Below the pieces are notes generated by a model that saw nothing but the letters and a program-made list of their open reading frames with translations, made no database searches and was not told the DNA's origin. Below are positions 28,359 through 37,211 of a stretch of DNA of 64,000 nt, one piece after another; positions within the stretch are counted from its first letter, which is position 1; the number at the start of each line of letters is the position of its first letter. The position numbers were made by a program, and so were the translations under genes. This DNA comes from Leptospira stimsonii. GTDB taxonomy: Bacteria; Spirochaetota; Leptospiria; Leptospirales; Leptospiraceae. The DNA lies in NCBI RefSeq assembly GCF_003545875.1, contig NZ_QHCS01000008.1, positions 124,001 to 188,000 of the forward strand, read 5' to 3'.

Positions 28359-28755
28359 TTACGATGCCGTCCAATCCTCTAATTTTAATTCTTTTATTCT
28401 CTTAAATTCTTTTGTATTATTAGTTACAAAAATAAAATTATTTGAAATAGCTTGAGCGGCAAGAAGCATATCAATTGATCCAATGACATTTCGTCTTTTC
28501 TCTAATTCTATACTAATTATTCCGTATGATTCTGCGTCTTTATCTGTGAAAGAAATAATGTTGAAAATTGATAAAAATTCAATTAACGAAATTTTATTTT
28601 TCTCTTTGAATTCACTTTTTTGAATTCCAAATTCAAGTTCAGCAACTGTTAAGGAAGAAACAAACCTTTATTCAATTTCTTTTTAATATTTTCTAAAAGA
28701 GCTGTATTCTTTTTTTAATAAGGAAAATACAAATGTTGTTATCTAAAAGATACAT
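28359..28755 (-). pseudogene. vapC: VapC-like PIN toxin, frameshifted
   Basis: Starting five bases after the VapB stop, the first frame reads MYLLDNNICIFLIKK and then stops at once. Changing frame gives KNTALLENIKKKLNKGLFL, and a second change gives SLTVAELEFGIQKS through SIDMLLAAQAISNNFIFVTNNTKEFKRIKELKLEDW. The pieces line up with the intact VapC at 31033-31434. The active-site Asp residues survive in separate frames, but two frameshifts break the gene (or the sequence has indels at an A-run and a CCT site). Confidence 0.75.
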
Positions 28756-28760
28756 TAAAG

Positions 28761-28985
28761 TTATTCTCTTTTATCGGATTTTGGTTGTTCTCGACTCGCC
28801 TCCATGAAATCATCTGAGAATCGATTAAGTCCGTCTAAAAATACATTCCAAGCCTTGTTCTTCGGGACTAATATTACCGCCTCCTCTACTTTTTGAATAA
28901 GAACGTCATCTCCTGAAAATTGAAATTCTTTCGGTAATCTAACAGCTTGACTTCTTCCATTTGTAAATAATTTCGCCGTTTGCAT
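28761..28985 (-). CDS. vapB: VapB-type antitoxin
   Basis: This 74-residue protein has the AbrB/SpoVT-like swapped-hairpin start MQTAKLFTNGRSQAVRLPKEFQFSGDDV followed by a toxin-binding tail. It is like the VapB at 31431. Its toxin partner is frameshifted, so it may persist as an orphan antitoxin. A dyad operator lies just upstream at 29003-29024. Confidence 0.8.
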   Translation of the reverse strand: MQTAKLFTNGRSQAVRLPKEFQFSGDDVLIQKVEEAVILVPKNKAWNVFLDGLNRFSDDFMEASREQPKSDKRE

Positions 28986-29002
28986 TTATATACCTCGCAA
29001 AT

Positions 29003-29024
29003 AGTATATACCAAGATATATACT
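29003..29024 (-). promoter_or_regulatory. Dyad operator of the vapB gene
   Basis: AGTATATA (29003-29010) is inverted as TATATACT (29017-29024), 18 bp upstream of the vapB start. This fits VapB autoregulation. Confidence 0.55.
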
Positions 29025-29079
29025 TGTCAGGAGTTCTTTTAAGATTTGCTAAAAAATACAATCAATTTATCGCCATTTC

Positions 29080-29260
<181 letters not shown>

Positions 29261-29269
29261 GAAGTGCCC

Positions 29270-29611
29270 TTAAGTTAAGCCTGTGATTAACTTGAGGCCT
29301 GCTTCAACTTCGTTGATCTTACTTGATTTAAGCTTTCCCACCCGTTCAAGGAATCTCTCTTTATCTAAAGTCACAATTTGAGACACGTTCACTACTGAAT
29401 CTTTTGATAAGTTAGATTCTTTCTTACTAATCAGAACATTGCCAGGAGCTTCAGACAAATTTAAGTTCGACGTAATCGCAATCGATACTACTGTACTAAT
29501 ATTACTTTCATTAAAAGAATCATCTTGAATAATCAAAACAGGTCGTTTAAATACAGGTTCACTTCCGAATGGAATTCCTAAGTCTACCCACCAGATATCA
29601 CCACGAATCAT
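29270..29611 (-). CDS. MazF/PemK-family endoribonuclease toxin (ChpK-like)
   Basis: The 113-residue protein has the MazF/PemK barrel start MIRGDIWWVDLGIPFGSEPVFKRPVLIIQDDSFN, then STVVSIAITSNL and DSVVNVSQIVTLDKERFLERVGKL. It should cut mRNA at specific short sites. It overlaps the antitoxin gene by 14 bp. The pair resembles the ChpIK module described in Leptospira interrogans, from memory. Confidence 0.85.
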   Translation of the reverse strand: MIRGDIWWVDLGIPFGSEPVFKRPVLIIQDDSFNESNISTVVSIAITSNLNLSEAPGNVLISKKESNLSKDSVVNVSQIVTLDKERFLERVGKLKSSKINEVEAGLKLITGLT

Positions 29612-29846
29612 TTTTTAAACTCTTACGCAGTGAATCTACAGATAAATCTGGGATATTGCTTTTAAGCTCTTTGGATTTACTACTATAAACTTTATTTAAC
29701 TTCTCAGTTACAGATTCTTTACTATGGGATTGAATAAATTCTTCTAATGCCTTTGCAAAAAGCTGACTTCGTGGTATTCCAAGTTTTTCGGCTGTTTTCT
29801 CAGCAGTCTTAAATAACTCATCAGGAATTGAAATTGCAGTTTTCAT
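29598..29846 (-). CDS. Ribbon-helix-helix antitoxin (ChpI/MazE-like)
   Basis: The 82-residue protein starts MKTAISIPDELFKTAEKTAE, a ribbon-helix-helix DNA-binding domain with KLGIPRSQLFAKALEEFI, followed by an extended toxin-binding tail (LSVDSLRKSLKNDSW). It comes first in the operon, with an operator-like GGTAT...ATACC just upstream. Confidence 0.85.
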   Translation of the reverse strand: MKTAISIPDELFKTAEKTAEKLGIPRSQLFAKALEEFIQSHSKESVTEKLNKVYSSKSKELKSNIPDLSVDSLRKSLKNDSW

Positions 29847-29852
29847 ATTAGT

Positions 29853-29872
29853 GGTATAACTTTGGTAATACC
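29853..29872 (-). promoter_or_regulatory. Possible operator of the ChpIK-like module
   Basis: GGTAT (29853-29857) is inverted as ATACC (29868-29872), a few bases upstream of the antitoxin start. Confidence 0.4.
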
Positions 29873-29976
29873 AATGTCAACTTCAAAATATGTGATTTTT
29901 ATCCTAAATTCTAAAAATAGATTTTCCTTTTAATCATTACCGCTTTTCAAAATCAAATTAAGCTTAAGGGCATTTC

Positions 29977-30165
29977 GTCTAACAACGCAGGTTTCTCGAC
30001 GTTTGCGTTCCCGGAGCGCTTGTGCGCGGAGGGATTTAAATTCAACTTGAGTGAGCCTTAGCGACCGTCTTGCAAGTTGAGTTTAAAAGCAAATGTGCCG
30101 AAGGCCAAGCAAGACTGAGCGGGAACCCGCGAATGTCGAAGCGCCGCGAGAAGCCGAAGTTAGTT
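29977..30165 (-). repeat. attC-like site 4
   Basis: Boxes GTCTAAC and the rare GTTAGTT, 189 bp. It ends the mazEF cassette at 30180-30751. The far end of that cassette carries the matching rare box AACTAAC (30835-30841). Confidence 0.85.
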
Positions 30166-30179
30166 GCTGTAGCCCGTTA

Positions 30180-30521
30180 TCAAAATATTAATAGTTTAAT
30201 ATTATCTAAAACTTCTTTCAAAGAAGGTTTACTTATCGACTCTATATGCTCGACTTCTCGAATAGTCCAATCCAAATTCTTTATTTGATCGGAAAGAATT
30301 ACGCCGTTTAGCTTTTTAGATTTAATAGCCACTTCGAAAGGATATCCTTTTACTTTACTTGTAATTGGACAAAATATGGCCAAACCAGTTTTTGAATTAT
30401 ATTCTTTCGGTGATAACACAAGCGCTGGTCTACGACCCATTTGTTCGTGGCCAGCTTGCGGAGTAAAATTTAGCCACACAATATCTCCTTTTTCAGGAAT
30501 ATACTTACTACTCTTTACCAA
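30180..30521 (-). CDS. mazF: MazF endoribonuclease toxin
   Basis: A 113-residue protein with the classical MazF sequence: YIPEKGDIVWLNFTPQAGHEQMGRRPALVLSPKEYN, GLAIFCPITSKVKGYPFEVAI and GVILSDQIKNLDW. The Arg and Thr of the RNA-cutting site are present. It should cleave mRNA at short target sites. It overlaps mazE by 7 bp. Confidence 0.9.
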   Translation of the reverse strand: MVKSSKYIPEKGDIVWLNFTPQAGHEQMGRRPALVLSPKEYNSKTGLAIFCPITSKVKGYPFEVAIKSKKLNGVILSDQIKNLDWTIREVEHIESISKPSLKEVLDNIKLLIF

Positions 30522-30751
30522 GCTTCATTACCTACTGAGCTACCTGTTGATATCTCAGAATGAAGATTTTGTTTAGTAATTTTTGAAAGCTTTTCTTCAA
30601 GAGATGCCTTTCGCATCGGATAAATAACTATTTTATCGCCTTCATATTGCAATTCAACGTGACTACCGTCATTTATTTCTAATTCAGTCGCCATTGCTTT
30701 TGGAATTCTAATTCCTAAGCTATTACCCCATTTTTGAACAATTGATTCCAT
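30515..30751 (-). CDS. mazE: MazE antitoxin
   Basis: The 78-residue protein starts MESIVQKWGNSLGIRIPKAM, the AbrB-like DNA-binding hairpin of MazE, then INDGSHVELQYEGDKIVIYP and an acidic tail that should thread into MazF. It is the first gene of the operon and carries a palindromic operator at its start codon. Confidence 0.9.
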   Translation of the reverse strand: MESIVQKWGNSLGIRIPKAMATELEINDGSHVELQYEGDKIVIYPMRKASLEEKLSKITKQNLHSEISTGSSVGNEAW

Positions 30752-30767
30752 ATATACATTGTATATA
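30751..30767 (-). promoter_or_regulatory. mazEF operator
   Basis: TATATAC (30751-30757) and GTATATA (30761-30767) form a perfect 7-bp dyad with a 3-bp spacer, touching the mazE start codon. Confidence 0.55.
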
Positions 30768-30834
30768 CTATTGAAATCTTGTCAGCATTTTTTTTAAATG
30801 CGTTTAATATGAAAATTAATTTCCGGGCTATGGC

Positions 30835-31017
<183 letters not shown>

Positions 31018-31032
31018 GCTGGTCAGCATCTT

Positions 31033-31430
31033 TTATAGCCAATTTTCAATTTTAAGATCTTTAATCCGATTAAATTCTTTTTCATTGTTCGTTACAAGAG
31101 TAAGTTTATTTGATAGCGCCTGAGAAGCTATTAGCAGATCGAAAGGACCAATTGATTTTCCTACTTTTTCCAGTTCTACTCGAATTTTTGCAGCTTTATT
31201 CGTGTCTTCCCTAACAAAAGGAAGGATATTCAAGTAACTTAAAAACTCTTCTAAGACTTTTAAATTCCTTTCGAAATGTAAACTTTTCTGAACACCATAC
31301 TTTAATTCAAATTCTGTAATTGATGAAATAGAAATGTTCTCCAACTTAATCTTCTTAAATTTTTTGTAAACGGATTCTGGCTTTTGATTTATTATATAAA
31401 TGCAAATATTAGTATCTAACAAGTATTGAG

Positions 31431-31434
<4 letters not shown>
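31033..31434 (-). CDS. vapC: VapC PIN-domain RNase toxin
   Basis: The 133-residue PIN domain protein shows the acidic active site: LLDTNICIYIIN (first Asp), SSITEFELKYG (Glu), GPFDLLIASQAL (Asp) and LVTNNEKEFNRI (last acidic position). VapC toxins cleave tRNA or rRNA. Overlap with vapB is 4 bp. Confidence 0.9.
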
Positions 31435-31655
<221 letters not shown>

Positions 31656-31661
<6 letters not shown>

Positions 31662-31683
31662 ATATATTTAAGTATATATGAAT
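31656..31683 (-). promoter_or_regulatory. vapBC operator, 11-bp perfect palindrome
   Basis: ATTCATATATA (31656-31666) and TATATATGAAT (31673-31683) are perfect inverted arms around a 6-bp centre. The vapB start codon (31659-31661) lies in one arm. Confidence 0.65.
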
Positions 31684-31773
31684 AAACAAGAGTCAATGAT
31701 TTTTTTCAATAATTTGATCGAAAATGATTTTGAAACTGATATATAGAGAAAACAGAAATCATTGCTGACTTGC

Positions 31774-31961
31774 GTCTAACGACCGAAGCTTGACGACGTC
31801 GCGTCCCCGAGCGCCTTTGCGCGAAAGGGTCGCGAACTTCTATTTCTGAAAATCTATTCTTTTACTATTTAGTCAAGTTCGCGAAGCGATGTGTCGAAGA
31901 CCGAAGTGAGTTCCGAACGGATTCCGTGAGTGGCGAACGGAGCGGCAAGCGTTAGTTAGCC
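31774..31961 (-). repeat. attC-like site 6 (type B)
   Basis: Boxes GTCTAAC and GTTAGCC, 188 bp. Type B has a different body (GACCGAAGCTTGACGACG at the left, GCGGCAAGCGTTA at the right) and is always followed by the same ORF-less spacer. Confidence 0.85.
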
Positions 31962-32088
31962 GCTGTTCCCGCGAGCATCTTGAAGCGACTCCAATAAACC
32001 ATTGCAACTGAATGAAACAAGAAACGCTCACCCCTTCTCGCGCTAAGCAAAACCCTTCCGGAAAAAGCGCAGCGGATATGGCGGCTAA
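31780..32088 (-). mobile_element. ORF-less cassette, copy 1
   Basis: A 309-bp unit made of a type B attC and a 121-bp spacer (31962-32082). The spacer ends are inverted repeats (GTTAGCCGCTGTTCCCGC and GCGGGAATGGCGGCTAAC in most copies; here the second is slightly changed). No gene with a start and ribosome binding site is seen in the spacer. Confidence 0.8.
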
Positions 32089-32267
32089 CGACCGAAGCTT
32101 GACGACGTTCGCGTTCCCGAAGCGCTTGTGCGCGAAGGGATTGACGGAGGATTGAGGCGCCTTAGCGCCGACTCACAAGCCGAACGTCAAAGCGAATGTG
32201 GCGAAGCCCGGAGTGAGTCCGAGAGGGAACTGCGAGTGGCGAACGGAGCAGGAAGTCGAAGTTATGA
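32083..32267 (-). repeat. attC-like site 7
   Basis: Boxes GGCTAAC and GTTATGA (expected GTTATGC, as the far end of its cassette has GCATAAC at 33443), 185 bp. The left part resembles type B and the right part type A, so it looks chimeric. It ends the nuclease-like cassette at 32275-33336. Confidence 0.8.
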
Positions 32268-32274
32268 GGCGGTT

Positions 32275-33111
32275 TTAATTTGAAGTCGATTCCAAATTTG
32301 GGGATATTTCTTCAACAGGCGGATCTGTAATCGAAGAATCTTTATTATCTTTTTTGGGAGTCGGAGAAGAATTTCGAAGATAAGTATTTGCTGCTCTCTG
32401 TATTTTTTTCTTAGCATCAACTGCTTTTTCCCCCTCTAAAACATCTCGTTTAATAATATCTGTTCTTAGCACTTCCTCAATTTCTTCATTTTCGATTTTG
32501 ACTCCTGGAGTAAGTCGTTTTAATTCACGCTTAATGACATCCAAAATAGTCTCCGTTAAGAGCATTTGACCAATGTAGTATTTACTTAATGCTTGTTTCT
32601 GTGAATGATACTCATCTAATAGCGACTTTCCAAGCGCTTCTCGGCACAAATAGTAGACTGGTTCAATATGATTTTCATTTTTTGGATTAATATTTGCAAA
32701 ATTAATTTCATATACTAATTCTTTATCAATTGGTTTGGAAAATGATATTCGATATATTTGCCAATTCATTCCACTAGTTAAAATCACCCACTCTATTCCA
32801 GCATTAGCACCGTAATCAATAGCTTGTTTAATGTGATCATCTTTCAAGTCTAATCCAATAGCTTTTACTTCGATTAGTAATTTAACTTTCCCATCGATTT
32901 TGATTGCTAAATCACAAAAAGTTTTCTTTACTACATGTTCAGTTGTAATTTCAGAATACTTGTCGTAACCAAAGACTTCGGAAAGCATATCTGTAATTAT
33001 TACTACAGTATCCGATTCATTCACATCTCTTGTCTTAGCAGATGAGAGAACAGGTTGAAACTTTTTTAATCCTGATGTAATTCTATCTAGTACCTTTGCT
33101 GGAATTGCCAT
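32275..33111 (-). CDS. Type I restriction HsdR N-terminal-like nuclease protein
   Basis: The 278-residue protein has a PD-(D/E)XK-like core typical of the HsdR N-terminal domain family: VVIITDMLSEVFGYDKYSEITTEH, KKTFCDLAIKIDGKVKLLIEVKAIGLDLKDDHIKQAIDYGANAGIEWVILTSGMNWQIYRI. The acidic residue in FCDLAIKI and the E-x-K in LIEVKA are the likely catalytic triad. There is no helicase domain. The C-terminal part is helical. It is preceded by a small helix-hairpin-helix protein gene, 12 bp upstream. A defence or DNA-repair role is inferred. Confidence 0.75.
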   Translation of the reverse strand: MAIPAKVLDRITSGLKKFQPVLSSAKTRDVNESDTVVIITDMLSEVFGYDKYSEITTEHVVKKTFCDLAIKIDGKVKLLIEVKAIGLDLKDDHIKQAIDYGANAGIEWVILTSGMNWQIYRISFSKPIDKELVYEINFANINPKNENHIEPVYYLCREALGKSLLDEYHSQKQALSKYYIGQMLLTETILDVIKRELKRLTPGVKIENEEIEEVLRTDIIKRDVLEGEKAVDAKKKIQRAANTYLRNSSPTPKKDNKDSSITDPPVEEISPNLESTSN

Positions 33112-33123
33112 GTTATCTCCTGT

Positions 33124-33336
33124 TTACTGCTCTGTCTCGGCCAATGCAACTATCGATTGAGCCCACTTTACATATTTTAAACTTGCCAAATCACGAACTG
33201 TTTTTACATTAAATGCCTTTTGCAACAGATCAGCGTCTCCCTCGCTCAATCCTTGTAAAGCTGAAACGGGAGAATCCGCAATTTCAGAAAGCTTTTTCGA
33301 TTCGTAAAGTTTATCTACAGCTTTGTTAATATTCAT
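33124..33336 (-). CDS. Small helix-hairpin-helix-like protein
   Basis: This 70-residue protein reads SPVSALQGLSEGDADLLQKAFNVKTVRDLASLKYVKWAQSIVALAE, the pattern of a helix-hairpin-helix fold as in small DNA-binding modules ('LxGLSxxDAxxLxxAFxVKTVxDLA'). It is the first gene of a two-gene cassette with the nuclease-like protein, and may bring DNA binding to it. Confidence 0.6.
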   Translation of the reverse strand: MNINKAVDKLYESKKLSEIADSPVSALQGLSEGDADLLQKAFNVKTVRDLASLKYVKWAQSIVALAETEQ

Positions 33337-33442
33337 TTTTTACTCCTGACTAATATATTGATAAGTAGTCCAAACTATTCTAATATTCTAATTTTACCTT
33401 AAAGATACATGCAGATTTTAATATCAACACCTTAAAACTGCC

Positions 33443-33621
33443 GCATAACGACGCAGGTTTCTCGACGTTTCGACTCCGAGCGCATGTGCGCGAAGGAGTT
33501 GGCACGAGGTTCGAGGTGCCTTAGCACCGTCTCGCGAACCGAAGTGACAAAGCAATGTGGCGAAGCCCGTAGTGAGGGTCGCATGAGCGATCCCGAACGA
33601 AGCGAGAAAGCGCAGTTAGAC
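33443..33621 (-). repeat. attC-like site 8
   Basis: Boxes GCATAAC and GTTAGAC, 179 bp. It ends the cassette with the 99-residue membrane protein. Body variant with CGACTCCGAGCGCATGTGCG. Confidence 0.8.
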
Positions 33622-33641
33622 GTCGTTGCCTTTCTTATCAG

Positions 33642-33941
33642 TTATATGGAACATTGATGCATGAAGAAAAAAAACGCAGAAATGAAAAACCAAACTTGAA
33701 ATATCGAAAGGATGCTAGGAAGAATAAAATATATCAACTTTGTCCCACTGTCATTCGTTTCTTTCGCCAGCGAAAACATATTTTTTAAATCCTTATTGAA
33801 GTTTCGAGTTTGAGATACCGGATAGCCTTTTGATTCGAGAATTAATCTAATCAAGAGCGCAATTAAATTCAGAATAGCAATTACTGCTACACTCAGATCA
33901 AAGTGATCAATTAAAAGTGTTATTAGATTAAATTCCGACAT
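33642..33941 (-). CDS. Small membrane protein, unknown
   Basis: The 99-residue protein has two strong membrane segments (about residues 17-36 and 70-95) joined by a basic loop. I do not recognise it. It is the only gene of its cassette; the 276 bp upstream hold no other gene. Confidence 0.5.
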   Translation of the reverse strand: MSEFNLITLLIDHFDLSVAVIAILNLIALLIRLILESKGYPVSQTRNFNKDLKNMFSLAKETNDSGTKLIYFILPSILSIFQVWFFISAFFFFMHQCSI

Positions 33942-34217
33942 TCGTATATTCTACAATGTCGTATTATTTTCTCGATGGAGCAAGTAAATTATATTAGAAC
34001 AAATCTAATTAAAACAATGTGCTCAATATAAAAATATGCTTATTACAATTGAGATGATGGCACTTCTACCTAATCGGTTTACCTTTAATACAAATAACGG
34101 CATTGCAAAAACTATTTGTAAGTACAATAATACTAACCACTGAGAGTGGCAGGAAAATCAGGAGTTCTGCAGAGAACCCTTATCGTATAGCGTGTTCCTT
34201 TTCTTTAAGGCAATGTC
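33942..34217. other. Gene-free part of a cassette
   Basis: About 275 bp between the small membrane protein gene and attC site 9. It holds short hairpins (CCACTGAGAGTGG near 34138, GTTCT/AGAAC near 34163) but no convincing gene. Confidence 0.35.
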
Positions 34218-34369
34218 GTCTAACGACGCAGCTTTCTCGACGTTCGCGATTCTGGAGCGCGCTAAACGCGCGAAAGAATTGGAGCGAGGTTTGAGCGACC
34301 TTAGTCGCGTCTTGCAAACCGAGTTACAAAGCAAATGTGCCGAGGCGCCGCGAGAAGCCGCAGTTAAGC
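34218..34369 (-). repeat. attC-like site 9, internally deleted
   Basis: Boxes GTCTAAC and the rare GTTAAGC, only 152 bp. The segment containing the GAGAGTTGC...GCAATCTC hairpin is missing. The cassette it ends (dinJ-yafQ) has the matching rare box GCTTAAC at 35063. Confidence 0.8.
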
Positions 34370-34395
34370 GACGTACCGCCCGATTTTAAGAATTA

Positions 34396-34668
34396 TTAAT
34401 CAAATAAATCGGAGTGAGTTCCAGTTCTTTCAAATATAATTGAATTGTCATCCAACTTATAGATAAGAAGCCAATCCGGTTCGATATGGCATTCTCGACG
34501 ATTCTTATAATTGCCCGACAATTTATGGTCCTTAAATTTTGATGCTAATTGAATTCCATCGATAAGCTGGGACATGATTTCTTTCAGCTTATTCAAATCT
34601 TTTTTACGTTTCTTCTGTAACTTGATATCTTTATTAAATTGAGTATTATAGCTGGGAGTAAATTTCAT
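34396..34668 (-). CDS. yafQ: YafQ/RelE-family mRNA interferase toxin
   Basis: A 90-residue RelE-fold protein: KFTPSYNTQFNKDIKLQKKRKKDLNKLKEIMSQL, then KFKDHKLSGNYKNRRECHIEPDWLLIYKLDDNSIIFERTGTHSDLF. The C-terminal ERTGTHSDLF and HIEPDWLLIYK are typical of YafQ, a ribosome-dependent mRNA cutter. Overlaps dinJ by 4 bp. Confidence 0.9.
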   Translation of the reverse strand: MKFTPSYNTQFNKDIKLQKKRKKDLNKLKEIMSQLIDGIQLASKFKDHKLSGNYKNRRECHIEPDWLLIYKLDDNSIIFERTGTHSDLFD

Positions 34669-34925
34669 ATCTCCAGCTTTTTAAATAAATCTTCTTTCGA
34701 TTTAAAAGACTTTAAACCTTTTTTCTTATCCGTTTCTTCAAATGTCTTTTGAGTTACTTTATTTGGCATTCTAACTGGGAAAGGTAATCCTTTACTTAGT
34801 TTAATTTGATGATAGAAAATGTTAATAGCTTCAGAAGCAGAAAGACCTAAGTGATCCAATATATTTTCTACATCCTTCTTTAAGTTATCTTCTACCCTTG
34901 CACGAATCATTGCGGTTTTTGCCAT
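34665..34925 (-). CDS. dinJ: DinJ/RelB-family antitoxin
   Basis: The 86-residue protein has the RelB/DinJ ribbon-helix-helix MIRARVEDNLKKDVENILDHLGLSASEAINIFYHQIKLSKGLPFPVRMPN. The PFPVRMPN segment before the tail is diagnostic. I chose the ATG at 34925 (MAKTAMIRARV) with AGGTG upstream; a GTG at 34934 would add three residues. Confidence 0.9.
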   Translation of the reverse strand: MAKTAMIRARVEDNLKKDVENILDHLGLSASEAINIFYHQIKLSKGLPFPVRMPNKVTQKTFEETDKKKGLKSFKSKEDLFKKLEI

Positions 34926-35062
34926 TATTGTCACCTTTATCTCAATTGTTCCCCGTTTGAGCTACGTTGTCAAGGCCTAAATTTGGTAGATTTAAAGCTG
35001 TTCTTACAATTCCCCCTCCTTCAAAAATATTATTCATATGGAAATTTTCCTGCGGCATGTTC

Positions 35063-35246
<184 letters not shown>

Positions 35247-35257
35247 GTAGTCTGAAA

Positions 35258-35887
35258 TTACGAGTTGGATTTACGAACTTTCTTGAACAAACTAACAACT
35301 CCAGCAATTAGTAAAATAACGAGAAGCTGCCCAAAAGGATATCCTATATAATTTACCCAAGGTGAGATTGACGTTATTTGAATTCCAATATATCCGAAAA
35401 GCGCTCCAATGAAGGCGATAAATGTAACCATAGCGATTCGATTTTCTTGATCTTCACTAAACAATGCAATCATCAGAATAATAATCCAAAGGGATGCCCC
35501 AGTTATAAATTTTAGTATATTGCTCCATAAATCTTGATCAGAAAATATTGAAGACTGAATTTCAAATGGAATACTTGAAATTGAGCGAATTTGATACGTT
35601 TGTAATTCTGTTATAGTTTGTTGATATAACTTATTTAGTTCAGGATCAGAGTTAATTCGATTTGAATCTATACTGGATAATACTTTAATATTGTTAACCC
35701 GGTTTTCAACTCTATTAAAATAAAAGTATCCGGATACGCTTTCAAAAATAAATAATCCTGCTACACACATTAAGAATAGGAATATGACAGTGTAAGCAAA
35801 ATGACGAAGCCTGATTTCCGGAAACAGATCTCTGATACTCTGAAATAATTGCGAAATTGAATTAAGAAAACCTTTATTATCGTTCAT
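35258..35887 (-). CDS. Four-helix membrane protein, unknown
   Basis: A 209-residue protein with one membrane segment near residue 35, a helical outer loop of about 80 residues, then three more segments from about residue 125, and a basic end (KKVRKSNS). I do not recognise the family. It is the only gene of its cassette; its C-terminus runs to within 11 bp of the attC box. Confidence 0.5.
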   Translation of the reverse strand: MNDNKGFLNSISQLFQSIRDLFPEIRLRHFAYTVIFLFLMCVAGLFIFESVSGYFYFNRVENRVNNIKVLSSIDSNRINSDPELNKLYQQTITELQTYQIRSISSIPFEIQSSIFSDQDLWSNILKFITGASLWIIILMIALFSEDQENRIAMVTFIAFIGALFGYIGIQITSISPWVNYIGYPFGQLLVILLIAGVVSLFKKVRKSNS

Positions 35888-35937
35888 ACATCTTTATCAC
35901 ATTTTGATTTATTTCATAAAAGATTTGTCAGTATTAC

Positions 35938-36120
<183 letters not shown>

Positions 36121-36141
36121 GCTGTGCCGCCGCCCCGAAGT

Positions 36142-36177
36142 CTAATCGGCGACGCCAAGGACGGCGGAGACGATTAG
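36142..36177. terminator. Conserved hairpin at the low end of large cassette 1
   Basis: CTAATCG (36142-36148) pairs with CGATTAG (36171-36177), with an inner CGCC/GGCG stem around AAGGA. The same structure lies at 60324-60359. It follows the minus-strand repressor gene. Confidence 0.5.
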
Positions 36178-36187
36178 TAATAGAAAT

Positions 36188-36610
36188 TTAATCTTTCTTT
36201 TTAGTGAATTCAGCAATCATATCGCCGACTACTTTTCTTTCTTGATTAGAAAACTTTAAAAGGTTTTGAATAATTTCTCTTAAACCTTTTGTAGTTTTAA
36301 TTTGGCTAAGTAATACTTTGTCCTGATCAGCTTTAGAAACCAATTTATCTTCCTCTTCCGGAGAAAGGTATTTGATTGGAAGAACAGGAACCGAGTCATT
36401 CAAAAGCCAATTAAAATCTGGCTTATACTCTTCTTTGAGTATTGTTAAAAAAGAATGTGAAGCAGATTCAACTCGTCCTTGGACAATTCCATTCAGTCCG
36501 GTAGGTGTTAGCTTTAATTTTACGGCGGCCTCTTTTTGACTGTCGCCTTTGAATTCAATCAAAGCCTGCACCTTTTTACCTAATAAATTCTCTGCTTTTT
36601 TTGCTGTCAT
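36188..36610 (-). CDS. XRE-like HTH repressor
   Basis: The 140-residue protein has an N-terminal helix-turn-helix (GDSQKEAAVKLKLTPTGLNGIVQGRVESASHSFLTILKEEYKPDFNWLL) and a helical C-terminus that may dimerise. It is homologous to the protein at 60370-60792. It is divergent from another HTH gene at 36679, with an 11-bp-arm palindrome between them, so the two probably form a switch that controls the cassette cargo. Confidence 0.75.
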   Translation of the reverse strand: MTAKKAENLLGKKVQALIEFKGDSQKEAAVKLKLTPTGLNGIVQGRVESASHSFLTILKEEYKPDFNWLLNDSVPVLPIKYLSPEEEDKLVSKADQDKVLLSQIKTTKGLREIIQNLLKFSNQERKVVGDMIAEFTKKKD

Positions 36611-36636
36611 TAAAATTACTTTATTAAAATATTACT

Positions 36637-36667
36637 GACATTAATACGTTATTGAAGTATTAATGTC
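36637..36667. promoter_or_regulatory. Operator between divergent HTH genes
   Basis: GACATTAATAC (36637-36647) is perfectly inverted as GTATTAATGTC (36657-36667) across a 9-bp spacer, in the 68-bp gap between the two regulators. Confidence 0.65.
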
Positions 36668-36678
36668 TTAGGCACTTT

Positions 36679-37023
36679 ATGGGCGCAAAATTAATATCCA
36701 GAGCGCATCCTGATCAGGAAAGCAGAAAAAGAGCCTTCTGGTGGCCTTTCCGCGCCCAAAATCCCTTCTCCGAACAACCAAAATTGAATATCAGCGGCGA
36801 AATTTCGGAAGAACAAAAGAAATCTTTCTTCGACCAACTTAGAAAGGCGAGAATTGAAGTAAATCTAACTCAAGCCCAAGTCTCTGCAAAACTCGGAAAG
36901 TATCAAAGTTATACGTCAAAGATTGAATCTGGTAAGAAGAGATTGTTTATAGAGGATTTTATCCGATTATGCGAACTTTATAATAAACCTCCTGAGTATT
37001 TCTATTCCATATTTTCTAAGTGA
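36679..37023 (+). CDS. XRE/Cro-type HTH regulator
   Basis: The 114-residue protein has an odd conserved N-terminus (ESRKRAFWWPFRAQ) and a C-terminal HTH_3 domain (LRKARIEVNLTQAQVSAKLGKYQSYTSKIESGKKRLFIEDFIRLCELYN). It is close to the protein at 60883-61206. It is one of the few plus-strand genes in the array. The FWWPF segment is shared and unexplained. A double hairpin follows the gene. Confidence 0.8.
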   Translation: MGAKLISRAHPDQESRKRAFWWPFRAQNPFSEQPKLNISGEISEEQKKSFFDQLRKARIEVNLTQAQVSAKLGKYQSYTSKIESGKKRLFIEDFIRLCELYNKPPEYFYSIFSK

Positions 37024-37044
37024 TGATTTTGTGAGATCGAGGAT

Positions 37045-37135
37045 TTCGCCCGAGTAAAATCTGCGAAGCAGTTTTAACGAGGGCGAAAAGACCGAGTTAA
37101 TTGAAGATTCTGGGGCCCGATCGCGAAGCGTTCGG
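37045..37135 (+). terminator. Paired hairpins after the plus-strand regulator
   Basis: TTCGCCC (37045-37051) pairs with GGGCGAA (37081-37087) around an inner CTGCGAAGCAG hairpin; a second hairpin CCGA...TCGG lies at 37117-37135. Both recur at 61230-61314, where the outer stem changes to TTTGCCC/GGGCAA, a compensating C:G to T:A change. Confidence 0.6.
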
Positions 37136-37211
37136 ATGAACCGATTTTGGAGAAGCAGGACACACTCACTTTGTTTTCTCTTGATTTAACTATTTCTTAT
37201 TTTGGACTAAG

